Below are positions 42,185 through 50,948 of a DNA stretch of 64,000 nt, in pieces. Under the pieces are notes generated by a model. It was not told the origin of the DNA. It saw nothing but the letters and a program-made list of their open reading frames with translations, and did not search any database. The translations under genes and the position numbers were made by a program. Location: assembly GCF_004403395.1 (NCBI RefSeq), contig NZ_SOGN01000034.1:19297-83296 (forward strand). Direction: 5' to 3'. Source of the DNA: Cryobacterium cheniae. Its GTDB lineage: Bacteria; Actinomycetota; Actinomycetes; Actinomycetales; Microbacteriaceae. The stretch's first letter is position 1. Every line of letters starts with the position of its first letter.

Positions 42185-43897
42185 TCAGCGCTTGAGTTCG
42201 GGGAACTGGTCGTCGCGCCACTCATCGGGCAGGGTCTCCTTCTGGGCGAAGGCGGCATCCTCCCGCAGGCGCAGTTCGACCCGGCGGATCTTGCCGGAAC
42301 TGGTCTTGGGCAGCTCGAAGAACTCGACCCGCCGAACCCGCATGTACGGGGGCAGGCCGGTGCGGGCGTGGCGCAGCACCGAGAGAGCCGTGTCGCCGTT
42401 TGATTCCCAGCCCGCCGCCAGGGCGATGTAGGCCTTGGCGATGTTCAGTCGGGTGGCGTCGGGCGCGGGCACGACGGCCGCCTCGGCGACGGCCGGGTGC
42501 TCCAGCAGCACGCTTTCGACCTCGAACGGGGAGACCTTGTAGTCGGAGGACTTGAAGATGTCGTCGGTGCGGCCGATGAAGGTGATGTAGCCGTCGGCGT
42601 CGCGGCCGGCGACGTCGCCCGTGTGGAAGTAGCCGTCGCGCACGGCCTCCCGGGTGCGTTCAGGGTCGCCGTGGTAGCCCGCCATCAGGTTGACTGCGGT
42701 GCGGGACAGGTCGAGGCAGATCTCGCCCTCGTCGCTCTCCTCCCCGGTGATGGGGTCGATCAGGGTGATCGCGACGCCCGGGAGGGGCAGCCCCATCGAA
42801 CCGGCGTTCAGAACCGAACCCGGGGTATTGCCCACGATCGCGGTGGTCTCGGTCTGCCCGTAGCCGTCCCGGATCGTGAGTCCCCAGGAACGCTGGATCT
42901 GGTGGATGACCTCCGGGTTGAGCGGCTCGCCGGCCGAGAGGATCTCACGCAGACCCACCGGTTTGGCACCGACGTCGGATTGGATCAGCATGCGCCACAC
43001 GGTCGGCGGGGCGCAGAAGGTGGTCACCTTCGCGCGGTGCAGCTGGTCGGCGAGGGCAAGGGGGTCGAACCGGGCGTAGTTGTAGACGAAGACGGTGGCC
43101 TCGGCGATCCACGGGGCGAAGAAGCTGCTCCAGGCGTGCTTGCCCCAGCCGGGCGAGCTGATCGCCAGGTGCACGTCGTCCGGACGCAGCCCGATCCAGT
43201 ACATCGTGGTCAGGTGGCCCACGGGGTAGGACGTCTGGGTGTGCACCACCATCTTCGGCTTGCTGGTGGTGCCCGAGGTGAAATAGATCAGTGACGCGTC
43301 GTCGGAGGACACGACCACGGCGGGCTTCTCGGCGGCGACGAGCGCGGCCTCCGCGTAGTCGGCCCAGCCCTCGCGGGCCGCACCGACGCAGATGCGGGAG
43401 AAGTCGCCGGGCACCTGGTCGAATTTGGCGGTGTCGCCGGCGTTGGCGATCACGTGTGCCACGCCGCCGCGCAGGACCCGGTCGGCGAGGTCACCGGTTG
43501 CGAGCACCGTGGACGTGGGCAGGATGACGGCGCCCACCTTCATGATGGCGAGCATCAGTTCCCAGAGCTCGACCTGGTTGCCCAGCATCAGCATGACGTG
43601 GTCGCCGTGCCCGACGCCCCGCGCGCGGAGCCAGGTGGCCACCTGGTCGGAGCGCGCCGACATCTCGCTGAAGGTCACCTTCAATTCGTGGCCGTCCTCC
43701 TCGACGATCCACAGCGCGGTCTTGTCGTTTCCCGCGGCCACGACGTCGAACCAGTCGACGGCCCAGTTGAAGTTCGCACCCACATCCGGCCACTCGAACT
43801 CGGCCGCGGCGCGCGCATGTTCGTCTCGCAGGCGCAGCAGGTGGTCGCGCGCACCGCGGAAGGTGGTCATGCTCGGGGTCAGGGTCATCCGTTCCAT
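42185..43897 (-). CDS. Acyl-CoA synthetase (AMP-forming, medium-chain type)
   Basis: A 570-residue adenylate-forming ligase activating a carboxylic acid to its CoA ester. Motifs are YFTSGTTSKPKMVVH (P-loop), GYGQTETT, GDVAGRDADGYITFIGRTDD with the hinge, and PKTSSGKIRR with the catalytic C-terminal lysine. The sequence NFNWAVDWFDVVAAGNDKTALWI resembles AcsM/benzoate-CoA-ligase-like enzymes. Chain specificity cannot be read. GAGGAAA precedes the ATG at 43897; the ATG at 43888 is an alternative. It is convergent with mak and 44 bases downstream of malQ. Confidence 0.9.
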   Translation of the reverse strand: MERMTLTPSMTTFRGARDHLLRLRDEHARAAAEFEWPDVGANFNWAVDWFDVVAAGNDKTALWIVEEDGHELKVTFSEMSARSDQVATWLRARGVGHGDHVMLMLGNQVELWELMLAIMKVGAVILPTSTVLATGDLADRVLRGGVAHVIANAGDTAKFDQVPGDFSRICVGAAREGWADYAEAALVAAEKPAVVVSSDDASLIYFTSGTTSKPKMVVHTQTSYPVGHLTTMYWIGLRPDDVHLAISSPGWGKHAWSSFFAPWIAEATVFVYNYARFDPLALADQLHRAKVTTFCAPPTVWRMLIQSDVGAKPVGLREILSAGEPLNPEVIHQIQRSWGLTIRDGYGQTETTAIVGNTPGSVLNAGSMGLPLPGVAITLIDPITGEESDEGEICLDLSRTAVNLMAGYHGDPERTREAVRDGYFHTGDVAGRDADGYITFIGRTDDIFKSSDYKVSPFEVESVLLEHPAVAEAAVVPAPDATRLNIAKAYIALAAGWESNGDTALSVLRHARTGLPPYMRVRRVEFFELPKTSSGKIRRVELRLREDAAFAQKETLPDEWRDDQFPELKR

Positions 43898-43941
43898 TTT
43901 CCTCGGTTCAAATGCTTCAAATGGAATACGACACCGTTCTG

Positions 43942-46098
43942 CTACGGCCGGGGGGCGCGGACACGGATCGCCTCGACGAGGGCGGCGAAGCGGGCGTTGG
44001 CGGGCAGGTCGTCGATCAGGACGGCCGTCCCGTCGGGCCCGGCCAGCGGGATGCGCCAGTTCGGGTACTCGTTCGTGGTCCCGGGCTGGTTCTGCGTGCG
44101 ACGCTCGCCGACCGCATCCACCAGGGCCACGCCGAGGAGCGAGGAGGGCGTCAGCGCCGTGTAGGTGTACAGGGCCTCGACCGTCTCCTGCACGGTCGGC
44201 GCGGGCTCGGTGCCGACCGGCGGCAGCAGGCCTCGTTCGCGGAGCGCGACCAGCATGGCGGACTGCTCGGCGAGGTCGGCGGCGCGCTCCTCGTCCACCG
44301 GGCGCCCGAGCAGGCCGAGGGACTCGCGCAGGTCCACATGGTCGCCGGCGAGATAGCCCGCGGTCGGCGGCAGATCGTGGGTGTTCACACTGGTCAGGCA
44401 GGCCTGGCGGTACCGGTCCGGAGCCAGCGGCACGTCGTTCTCCCGCTCGAACCACAGGATCGAGGTGCCGAAGATTCCGCGTTCGGCGAGGTAGTCCCGC
44501 ACCCAGGGCTCGAAGACGCCGAGGTCTTCGCCGATCACGACCGCGCCGGCGCGCTGCGCCTCGAGGGCCAGGATGCCGATCAGCGCCTCGTGGTCGTAGT
44601 GCACGTAGGTGCCCTCGCCCGGTCCGGCCCCGACCGGGATCCACCAGAGCCGGAACAGCCCCAGGATGTGGTCGACCCGGATGCCGCCGGCGTGGTGCAG
44701 GATGCTGCGGAGCATGTCCCGGTAGGCGGTATAACCCGACTCGGCGAGGCGGCCGGGGTGCCACGGCGGTTGCGACCAGTTCTGGCCCTGCTGGTTGAAC
44801 ATGTCCGGCGGCGCGCCCACCGTCATGCCCGGGGCGAGAACGCCCTGCAGGGTCCAGGCGTCGGAACCGGTGAACTGCACCCCGACCGCAAGGTCGTGCA
44901 CGATGCCGATGGCCATCCCGGCATCCGTCGCCGCGCGCTGCGCGGTCTCCAGCTGCTGGTCGCACAGCCACTGCAGCCAGCTGTGGAACTCGATTCGTTC
45001 CGCCAGCTGCTCCCGGTGCTCGGCGGCGAAGGGACCGCGGGGGCCGCGGGGCTCGATCGACCATTCCGGGGCATCCGCCGGGAACAGCTCGGACAGCGCG
45101 CACCAGAGCGCGAAGTCGGCCAGACCCTGACCCTGCTCGGCGCAGAATTCCTCGAACCGGTGGGCGCGGGCGGGGCTTCGCCGCACCCGGTGCACGGCTT
45201 CGAGCGCGGTCAGTTTGGCGGCATACGCGGAGTCACGGTCGAGGTGGTCCGGCTCGAGGTTGGCGGGATGCTGCCGGCCCGCGAGGGACTCGACGACGGC
45301 GCGCGCCGCCGGTTCGAGGTAGGCGTATTCGGGCACGTCCTCCACCCGGATGTACAGCGGGTGGAAGAAGCGCCGGCTCGACGGCAGGTAGGGGGACGGC
45401 TCGACCGGCGGGGCCGGCTCTGACGCATGCAGCGGATTGACCAGGACGAACCCGGCGCCGTACTGGGCCCCGGAAATGGTGGCCAGGTCGGCCAGGTCGG
45501 CGAAGTCGCCGATCCCCCAGCTTCGGGAGGAGCGCACGGAGTACAGCTGGGCCATCAGGCCCCAGTCCCGGTGCCCGGCCAGCTTGCGGGTGGTCTCGAG
45601 CACGCGCGGGGTCACGACGAGGGCGCAGTGAGCCGCCCGGTCCCCGCACTGGGCGTGCAGGGTGTGCCAGCCCAGAGGCAGTCCGGCCGGAATCAGGAAC
45701 GTCGCCCGGCTGGTCGGCCGGCCGTCGACGGTGCGTGGTTGCTCCCAGGCGCCCTGCTGGGACACCTCGTGGCGGGTGCCGTCCTCGGCGATGATCCACG
45801 CCAGAACCGTCGAACCCGCACCGGCGTGCACGGGAACCGCGGCCTCGCCGCCCTCGCGGAGGACCACGACGGGGGGCAGCAGCCGGCGCCAGGGCGCGAG
45901 GCCCTGTTCGGTCAGCGACGCCTCGACCTCGGCGGGCGTGCCGGCGGGAACGCCGAGCGCCCCCAGGACCTCACGCAGGGTTCCGACGTCGACCGCCCGT
46001 GAGGCGCCGTCCCAGCCGGTGAAGGAGGTGTCCACCCCGAGTGATCGTGCCAGTTCCAGCAGCGCCGACGACGGCAGGTCGGTTGGTTCAAGTTCCAT
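43942..46098 (-). CDS. malQ: 4-alpha-glucanotransferase (amylomaltase)
   Basis: A 718-residue GH77 enzyme that transfers maltodextrin segments. Actinobacterial members carry an N-terminal beta domain before the barrel, present here as residues 1-170. Catalytic landmarks are GGIRVDHILGLFRLWWIP (nucleophile Asp), VIGEDLGVFEPWVRDYL (acid/base Glu), and TSVNTHDLPPTAGYLAGD (stabilising Asp). SRSWGIGDFADLADLA and NPLHAS are also typical. It fits with maltokinase in glycogen/maltose turnover. A short intergenic gap separates it from the acyl-CoA synthetase. Confidence 0.95.
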   Translation of the reverse strand: MELEPTDLPSSALLELARSLGVDTSFTGWDGASRAVDVGTLREVLGALGVPAGTPAEVEASLTEQGLAPWRRLLPPVVVLREGGEAAVPVHAGAGSTVLAWIIAEDGTRHEVSQQGAWEQPRTVDGRPTSRATFLIPAGLPLGWHTLHAQCGDRAAHCALVVTPRVLETTRKLAGHRDWGLMAQLYSVRSSRSWGIGDFADLADLATISGAQYGAGFVLVNPLHASEPAPPVEPSPYLPSSRRFFHPLYIRVEDVPEYAYLEPAARAVVESLAGRQHPANLEPDHLDRDSAYAAKLTALEAVHRVRRSPARAHRFEEFCAEQGQGLADFALWCALSELFPADAPEWSIEPRGPRGPFAAEHREQLAERIEFHSWLQWLCDQQLETAQRAATDAGMAIGIVHDLAVGVQFTGSDAWTLQGVLAPGMTVGAPPDMFNQQGQNWSQPPWHPGRLAESGYTAYRDMLRSILHHAGGIRVDHILGLFRLWWIPVGAGPGEGTYVHYDHEALIGILALEAQRAGAVVIGEDLGVFEPWVRDYLAERGIFGTSILWFERENDVPLAPDRYRQACLTSVNTHDLPPTAGYLAGDHVDLRESLGLLGRPVDEERAADLAEQSAMLVALRERGLLPPVGTEPAPTVQETVEALYTYTALTPSSLLGVALVDAVGERRTQNQPGTTNEYPNWRIPLAGPDGTAVLIDDLPANARFAALVEAIRVRAPRP

Positions 46099-46135
46099 GG
46101 GACCACTCTAGGTCCGGGACAGCTCCGGCCCCGCC

Positions 46136-46867
46136 CTACCTGCCGAAGCGCAGGACGAAGGCTTTCATCAGGTTGGCCGGCTCGGTGACGACGGATGCGT
46201 CGATCGCCGCGATGACGTCCGCCATGGCGTTGGGATCGAAGTAACCGTACTCGCGGTAGATGCGAATGCGGGTCAGGATGCCGGCGTTGGTGAGTTCCGG
46301 ATGGAATTGCGTGGCGTAGACGTTTCGCCCCACCCGGAACGCCTGCACGGGACAGTTCTGCCCGGTTGCGAGCAGCACGGCGCCGGGAGGCAGCTGCGAA
46401 CACGCCTCCTTGTGCCCGACGAAGGCCTCGAAGGTCGGCGCGAGCGCGGCGAACAGCTGGTCGGATGCGCCCTCGTCGGTGAGGGAGATCCAGGTCGGTC
46501 CGGCCTCCTCGGACCACGTGCCGTCGAGCCTGCCGCGGAGATGGCTGGTGAGCAGTCCGACGCCGTAGCAGGCACCGAGGAAGGGGAAGTCCCGGGCCAG
46601 CACCCGATCGAGGAGGGCGGCCAGCTCGGTCTCGACGCGGCGCTGCACGGGCGACTTGACGGCGACGGGATCGCTCGCGTTGAAGGGGCTGCCGCCCACG
46701 ATGATGCCCGAGTACGCGTCCAGGTCGATCGGTGGCATCGGCGCGGCCTCGAGCCGCACCCGGTGGAGCCGGTCGGGGGTCAGATCTCCGGCCGCGAGGA
46801 AACCGGCGTACTCGTCGTCGGCGGCTTCGTCCTCGGAACGGGTGGCCAGCAGCAGGAAGGGCTTCAC
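46136..46867 (-). CDS. Class I glutamine amidotransferase-like protein
   Basis: A 243-residue protein of the GMP-synthase amidotransferase fold. The nucleophile sits in FLGACYGVGLLTSHL and the catalytic His in YATQFHPELTNAG; IIVGGSPFNASDP is the oxyanion segment. Stand-alone members hydrolyse glutamine or gamma-glutamyl compounds, but many are annotated only as GMP synthase-like. No synthetase partner gene is adjacent. The start follows a gap to the DUF389 gene, and the region has no clear regulatory signal. Confidence 0.87.
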   Translation of the reverse strand: MKPFLLLATRSEDEAADDEYAGFLAAGDLTPDRLHRVRLEAAPMPPIDLDAYSGIIVGGSPFNASDPVAVKSPVQRRVETELAALLDRVLARDFPFLGACYGVGLLTSHLRGRLDGTWSEEAGPTWISLTDEGASDQLFAALAPTFEAFVGHKEACSQLPPGAVLLATGQNCPVQAFRVGRNVYATQFHPELTNAGILTRIRIYREYGYFDPNAMADVIAAIDASVVTEPANLMKAFVLRFGR

Positions 46868-46894
46868 AGCCTCATCGTAGTGGCGGGTCCGGGT

Positions 46895-47890
46895 TCAGTA
46901 GTCGACGGTGTAGGTCGGGGTCAGCACGATCCTCACCGGACCGGGGTCGAGCGCGGCGGCCCGGAGCTTCTTCTCCAGCAGGGTCGTGTCGGGTAGTGGG
47001 AGGGCACCCTCCACGCTGACGACGACGGTGTTGTCGGCGCCGGTCCTGATCCCGGTCAGCCTCCAGCCGGCATCCGTCGCCCACCGCTCCGATACGGCCT
47101 GAACGGATGCCTCGAACGTGCTCGACCGGGTCACGTTCACGCTCGACCACGTCAGAGGCACGAGGATGATCACGGCCATGGCGGCGGCGGCGAGGAATCC
47201 GTTGCGCCGGTGCGCACGGCGGGCTTGGGGTGTAGGCAAGGTCTCGCCCAGTCGGTTGACGCCGTAGAGGGCCATCACCACGATGCCGGTGCCGAGGATC
47301 GCGGCGACATTCGTCAGGAACAGCAGCAGCGCGCCGAGCGATTGCAGGAACGCCCCGGCCTCGAGGGTGAATCCCACCACCGACAGGGGCGGCACCAGGG
47401 AGATCGCGATCGCCACCCCGGGCAGGGCGTCGGCGATATCCCGGCGAACCAGTGCGATCGAGCCGACCACCCCGGTGCCGAGGGCCGCCAGCAGGTCGAT
47501 CAGCCGGGGATGAACCCGCGCGGCGACCTGGGAGTTGTTCTGGGCCACGACGTCCACGGGCAGGAGCAGTCCGATCAGCAGGGCGATGCCGACGGCCGCG
47601 GCCGCCCCGGCCAGCATCAGGCCGATCGACCGGCTGAGATTCTTCGGGTCGCCGAGCACGGTGGCCAGCATCGTGCCCTGGATCGGGATCATCAGCGGCG
47701 CGACGATCATCGCTCCGATCACGGTGGCCGTGGAATCGGAGGCGACGCCGGCGGCGGCGATGACCGACGCGAGCACCAGGAGAATCCAGAACCGGCTGAC
47801 CCGCTCGCGAAAACGCTCGCCGTCGAAGAACACGGTCTCCCGCATATAGGCGACGTCGTTCATCGCGGGACGGGGTAGCTTGATCGCCAT
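46895..47890 (-). CDS. DUF389 membrane protein
   Basis: A 331-residue membrane protein with six to seven helices of the TIGR00341/DUF389 kind: SRFWILLVLASVIAAAGVASDSTATVIGAMIVAPLMIPIQG is the diagnostic N-terminal block, followed by GSIALVRRDIADALPGVAIAISLVPPLSVVGF. A soluble C-terminal domain of about 110 residues (residues 225-331) follows one helix. Function is unknown. It is closely spaced with the VOC gene upstream and the amidotransferase gene downstream on the same strand. Confidence 0.9.
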   Translation of the reverse strand: MAIKLPRPAMNDVAYMRETVFFDGERFRERVSRFWILLVLASVIAAAGVASDSTATVIGAMIVAPLMIPIQGTMLATVLGDPKNLSRSIGLMLAGAAAAVGIALLIGLLLPVDVVAQNNSQVAARVHPRLIDLLAALGTGVVGSIALVRRDIADALPGVAIAISLVPPLSVVGFTLEAGAFLQSLGALLLFLTNVAAILGTGIVVMALYGVNRLGETLPTPQARRAHRRNGFLAAAAMAVIILVPLTWSSVNVTRSSTFEASVQAVSERWATDAGWRLTGIRTGADNTVVVSVEGALPLPDTTLLEKKLRAAALDPGPVRIVLTPTYTVDY

Positions 47891-47901
47891 CGGCTGGAGA
47901 T

Positions 47902-48318
47902 CTACCCGGCTGCGCCGGCGATGTTGACCATCCAGCTCACACCGAATCTATCGACGCACATGCCGAAGCTGTCACCCCATGGTGACGGTTCGAGCGGCAT
48001 GACGACGGTTCCCTCGGCCGCGAGCCCGTCCCAGTAGCCGCGCAGCACCGGTTCGTCGTCGCCGCTGAGCGACACGGAATAGTTGGTCCCCGGCCGGTAC
48101 TCCATCCGGTTCGGCGTGTCGGAGCCCATCAGCACCAGGCCTTCGCCGGTGGTCAGCATGGCGTGCATGATCTTGTCCTGCTCGGACGGATCGTCGCTGG
48201 CCTCGAACTCGGCGAAGGTGCTCATCGTCAGCTCGCCGCCGAACACCGACCGGTAGAACTCCATCGCTTCCCGGGTCGAATCCCGGAATCCCAGGTAAGG
48301 GTTGAGTTGGGTCGTCAT
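47902..48318 (-). CDS. VOC-fold PhnB-like protein
   Basis: A 138-residue glyoxalase/bleomycin-resistance-fold protein. The signature LNPYLGFRDSTREAMEFYRSVFGGELTMSTF and the later GDSFGMCVDRFGVSWMVNI are those of PhnB/3-demethylubiquinone methyltransferase-like proteins. Enzymatic role is unknown; the fold binds a divalent metal through His/Glu residues. GGAGG seven bases before the ATG at 48318 fixes the start, while the open frame runs far upstream as a shadow of pfkB. Confidence 0.9.
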   Translation of the reverse strand: MTTQLNPYLGFRDSTREAMEFYRSVFGGELTMSTFAEFEASDDPSEQDKIMHAMLTTGEGLVLMGSDTPNRMEYRPGTNYSVSLSGDDEPVLRGYWDGLAAEGTVVMPLEPSPWGDSFGMCVDRFGVSWMVNIAGAAG

Positions 48319-48414
48319 GGTGGAGCCTCCTTGTGTCATGGGGCGAATGCTTCGATTATCGGCCCGAGCCCGCATCAGCACGAGGCGTGCGGGGAAGTCT
48401 TCTACGCTGGTTGT

Positions 48415-49374
48415 ATGGACTCCCCCAGAGCCGCTGCGCTGCGGCCGATTCTCACCCTCACCGTCAACCCCGCTCTCGACGTGAGCACGTCGACCGAGCA
48501 TGTCGTCAGCGAGCACAAGATGCGCTGCGGCAGGTCGCGCCTCGACCCGGGCGGCGGCGGAGTGAACGTGGCCCGGGTGGTGCAACGGCTCGGCGGGCAG
48601 GCCCTGGCCGTGTACACCGCGGGCGGCCCGACCGGGGAGGCCTTCCGCCGGTTGATCGAAGCCGAGCGCCTGCCGACGCTGGCGGTGCCGATCCAGGGAA
48701 GCACCCGCGAGAGCTTCACCGTCGACGAGAACGGCACGGGCAAGCAGTTCCGCTTCGTGCTGGAGGGTCCCGAACTCAGCGAACCCGAGTGGCAGAACTG
48801 CCTCAATATCGTCGGAGAGTCGATTCCGGTGGGCGGCTATGTGGTCGCCAGCGGCAGCCTTCCGCCGGGAGTCCCGGACGATTTCTATGCCCGGGTCACC
48901 CGACTGGCGCACGGGCGCGATGCCCGCTGCATCGTGGACACGTCCGGACCGGCGCTCGCGGCAGCGCTCGAGGAGGGTGTCTATCTGGTCAAACCGAGTG
49001 GACGCGAGCTGGGCGAGCTCGTCGGGGCAACCCTCGACACCGAGCAGAACAAGATCGACGCGGCCGCCGAACTCGTCGCCCGCGGGTCGGCGGAGGTCGT
49101 CGCTCTGACGCTCGGGGGCGCGGGAGCCGTGCTCGCCTCGACGAGCGGGATCATCCGCCTGGGGGTACCGCAGGTCAAGGTGCAGAGCACCGTTGGGGCC
49201 GGTGACAGCTTCCTCGGCGCTTTCGTGCTGCGGATCGCGCAGGGGCACCCGGTCGACCGGGCTTTCCGTGCCGCCGTCGCCGCCGGCAGCGCCACCGCGA
49301 TGACGCCGGCCACGGAACTCTGCCACCGGGCCGATGTCGAACGCCTGGAGGCCGAGCTCGTGGCGCTGGCATGA
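48415..49374 (+). CDS. PfkB-family sugar-phosphate kinase
   Basis: A 319-residue kinase. The N-terminal block LTLTVNPALDVSTSTEHVV and DPGGGGVNVARVVQRLGG is typical of 1-phosphofructokinase, 6-phosphofructokinase-2 and tagatose-6-phosphate kinase. The catalytic loop is STVGAGDSFLGAFVL with Asp264. VVASGSLPPGVPDDFY also fits. The exact sugar phosphate is not decidable; there is no fructose PTS gene nearby. Its stop overlaps the start of the next gene (ATGA), making a three-gene operon. Confidence 0.9.
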   Translation: MDSPRAAALRPILTLTVNPALDVSTSTEHVVSEHKMRCGRSRLDPGGGGVNVARVVQRLGGQALAVYTAGGPTGEAFRRLIEAERLPTLAVPIQGSTRESFTVDENGTGKQFRFVLEGPELSEPEWQNCLNIVGESIPVGGYVVASGSLPPGVPDDFYARVTRLAHGRDARCIVDTSGPALAAALEEGVYLVKPSGRELGELVGATLDTEQNKIDAAAELVARGSAEVVALTLGGAGAVLASTSGIIRLGVPQVKVQSTVGAGDSFLGAFVLRIAQGHPVDRAFRAAVAAGSATAMTPATELCHRADVERLEAELVALA

Positions 49375-49676
49375 AGCTCACCGCGATTGATCCGCCCAGC
49401 CGCAGCTTTTCGCGGTGGCTCACGGACGAGGAGGTGGGGCAGGTGCTCGCCGCCAGCCGCGGCTGGAGGCTCGCGCCGGATGGCGCCGTGATGGCCGGCA
49501 AGATTCGCAAGACCCGCATCGCCCCGTCCCTGCAGTCGCTCGGCGCCGCCGCGGCCGCAGAGCGATGGATCAGCCGGGCGGCCGCGCCCGGTAGCGACGG
49601 CAGCGGTCCGACGCACATCATGTGGGGCGTCTTCAACGCTCGAACCGACGCCGAGATCGCGGCTGCAGTCGGTTGA
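49371..49676 (+). CDS. Unknown 101-residue protein
   Basis: A small basic protein translated from an ATG overlapping the pfkB stop. It begins MKLTAIDPPSRSFSRWLTDEEV and includes ASRGWRLAPDGAVMAGKIRKTR and a conserved-looking WGVFNARTDAEIAAAVG end. There are no transmembrane helices or known motifs. Overlaps at both ends (ATGA with pfkB, TGATG with the DoxX gene) argue that it is a real coupled gene. Function is unknown. Confidence 0.7.
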   Translation: MKLTAIDPPSRSFSRWLTDEEVGQVLAASRGWRLAPDGAVMAGKIRKTRIAPSLQSLGAAAAAERWISRAAAPGSDGSGPTHIMWGVFNARTDAEIAAAVG

Positions 49677-50146
49677 TGACCGCAGACGCTTCCACCGGGA
49701 CCCGCCGGGTCCCCACTTCGATCCCCCGTTTGATCGGCCGATTGGCTCTCGGCGCCTTCCTGCTCCTCGCCGGAATCAGCCACCTCGCCTGGAATCGGGA
49801 GGCATTCCTCGCGCAGGTGCCCACCCGGCTGCCGCTCGAGGGCGATTTCGTCGTGATCGCGTCGGGCCTGGTCGAGATCGCTCTGGGAGTCTCGCTTCTG
49901 CTGCTGGCCAGGCGTCAGGTGCAGGTGGGCTGGGTCGTGGCCCTGTTCTTCCTGGCGATCTTCCCCGGCAACATCTCCCAGTTCGTCACGGCCACGGATT
50001 CGTTCGGCCTGAATTCGGACCTGTCCCGTGGCATCCGCCTGCTCTTCCAGCCGGTGCTCGTGGCATGGGCGCTGTGGTCGACCGGGGCCTGGCGAGCCTG
50101 GCGGGCAGGCCGGAAAAAGAAAACGATACCCCATGGGGTATATTGA
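49676..50146 (+). CDS. DoxX-like membrane protein
   Basis: A 156-residue protein with four helices. LIGRLALGAFLLLAGISHLAWNREAF is the DoxX/DoxD-type opening, followed by FVVIASGLVEIALGVSLLLLAR and FFLAIFPGNISQFVTATDSFGLNSD. DoxX-like proteins are linked to thiol and membrane redox stress in some bacteria; here the role is unknown. The ATG overlaps the previous stop. The last codons (HGVY) are read from a perfect operator-like palindrome, so coding and regulatory sequence overlap. Confidence 0.82.
   Translation: MTADASTGTRRVPTSIPRLIGRLALGAFLLLAGISHLAWNREAFLAQVPTRLPLEGDFVVIASGLVEIALGVSLLLLARRQVQVGWVVALFFLAIFPGNISQFVTATDSFGLNSDLSRGIRLLFQPVLVAWALWSTGAWRAWRAGRKKKTIPHGVY
50126..50141. promoter_or_regulatory. 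Perfect 16-bp palindrome, CsoR/CstR-type operator candidate
   Basis: ATACCCCATGGGGTAT is self-complementary over all 16 bases and matches the A/T-TACCCC-GGGGTA-T/A shape of operators bound by CsoR/CstR/FrmR (DUF156) repressors. It overlaps the last codons of the DoxX gene and a TATATT -10 element (50139-50144) for the next small gene. No CsoR-family gene is in the window. Confidence 0.75.
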
Positions 50147-50176
50147 GCAGACGAGTTCAACGAAAGGGATCAACAG

Positions 50177-50344
50177 ATGTGCCGTCAAGTAACGTGTAAG
50201 AAGTGCGGAAAGACAACCTGGGCCGGGTGCGGACAGCACGTCGACCAGGTGATGCGAGGCGTACGGAGTGCCGATCGGTGCCGTGGACACGAGAATGACG
50301 CCCCCACCCCCGGCTTCTTCGCGCGCCTGTTCTCCCGCGGCTGA
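50177..50344 (+). CDS. 55-residue Cys-rich small protein
   Basis: ATG at 50177 preceded by AAAGGG (eight bases). The protein begins MCRQVTCKKCGKTTWAGCG, with five cysteines in the first 35 residues in CxxxxC-xxC-x7-C spacing and a QHVDQVMRGV helix, then a SADRCRGHE segment and a basic phenylalanine tail FFARLFSRG. I recall this as a common uncharacterised actinobacterial small protein with a metal- or thiol-binding look. The palindrome and TATATT promoter 30-50 bases upstream suggest induction by copper, sulfide or aldehyde. The function is not known. Confidence 0.82.
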   Translation: MCRQVTCKKCGKTTWAGCGQHVDQVMRGVRSADRCRGHENDAPTPGFFARLFSRG

Positions 50345-50363
50345 GCCGGAGCAAACGTTCAAA

Positions 50364-50921
50364 TCAGTAGTCGCTGGCGGACAGGCCCGTCGCCTCGTCG
50401 TGCCTGAGTTTCAGCAGGGCGAGGTCGATGTGCAGGAACACCTCGGTGCGCGCCGCGCGCCGAGTCTCGTAGTCGGGATCGTGACTGTCGATATTCAGCT
50501 TGATCAGGCGTGAAGACACCGCGTCACTGATCTCGTCGCTGGCGGCGCGCTGAGCCCGCCGCACGAGACGCGCGACCTTGTCGTCATCGGCAGCCACGGC
50601 CTCGAGGGCCTCGGCGAGCTTCTCGTGCACGCGGCGGCGCAGTTTGAGCTGAATGATGTCGTGGTGCTGGTCCTCCGTGAGATCGGTGGTCCACCGCGAC
50701 CTGGTCAGCTCTCTGCGCAGGTCCTTGACCCGGCGCGCGTACTGCTCGTTCTGCCGGGTGAGCAGGTGCAGCTCGTGCCGGGCGGCCGCCGCGTAGCGTT
50801 CCGGGTCGTAGTCGGCGTGATCACCGAGAGCGCCCACAATGATGTCGTTCTTCACCGCCATGCGAAGGGCGGAAAGCGCGATTTTGAGCCCCTCGTCGAC
50901 GATCACCTTGATTGCGGCCAC
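50364..50921 (-). CDS. Unknown 185-residue helical protein
   Basis: A soluble, strongly helical and charged protein. Residues 1-35 (MAAIKVIVDEGLKIALSALR) are mixed hydrophobic, then RQNEQYARRVKDLRRELTRS and HHDIIQLKLRRRVHEKLAEA form coiled-coil-like stretches. It ends with TEVFLHIDLALLKLRHDEAT. I recognise it only as a conserved actinobacterial hypothetical. It follows the JetABC operon on the same strand 116 bases downstream, beyond a hairpin, so a connection to that system is possible but unproven. It is not a JetD: far too short, with no Toprim-like motif. Confidence 0.7.
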   Translation of the reverse strand: MAAIKVIVDEGLKIALSALRMAVKNDIIVGALGDHADYDPERYAAAARHELHLLTRQNEQYARRVKDLRRELTRSRWTTDLTEDQHHDIIQLKLRRRVHEKLAEALEAVAADDDKVARLVRRAQRAASDEISDAVSSRLIKLNIDSHDPDYETRRAARTEVFLHIDLALLKLRHDEATGLSASDY

Positions 50922-50948
50922 GCTACAAAATCTTACTGCGCGGCCTGC

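Noticed and set aside
42185..45103. Fusion of malQ and the acyl-CoA synthetase as one 972-codon frame
   Set aside because: The upstream part is an out-of-frame reading of malQ; the ligase has its own start with GAGGAAA at 43897.
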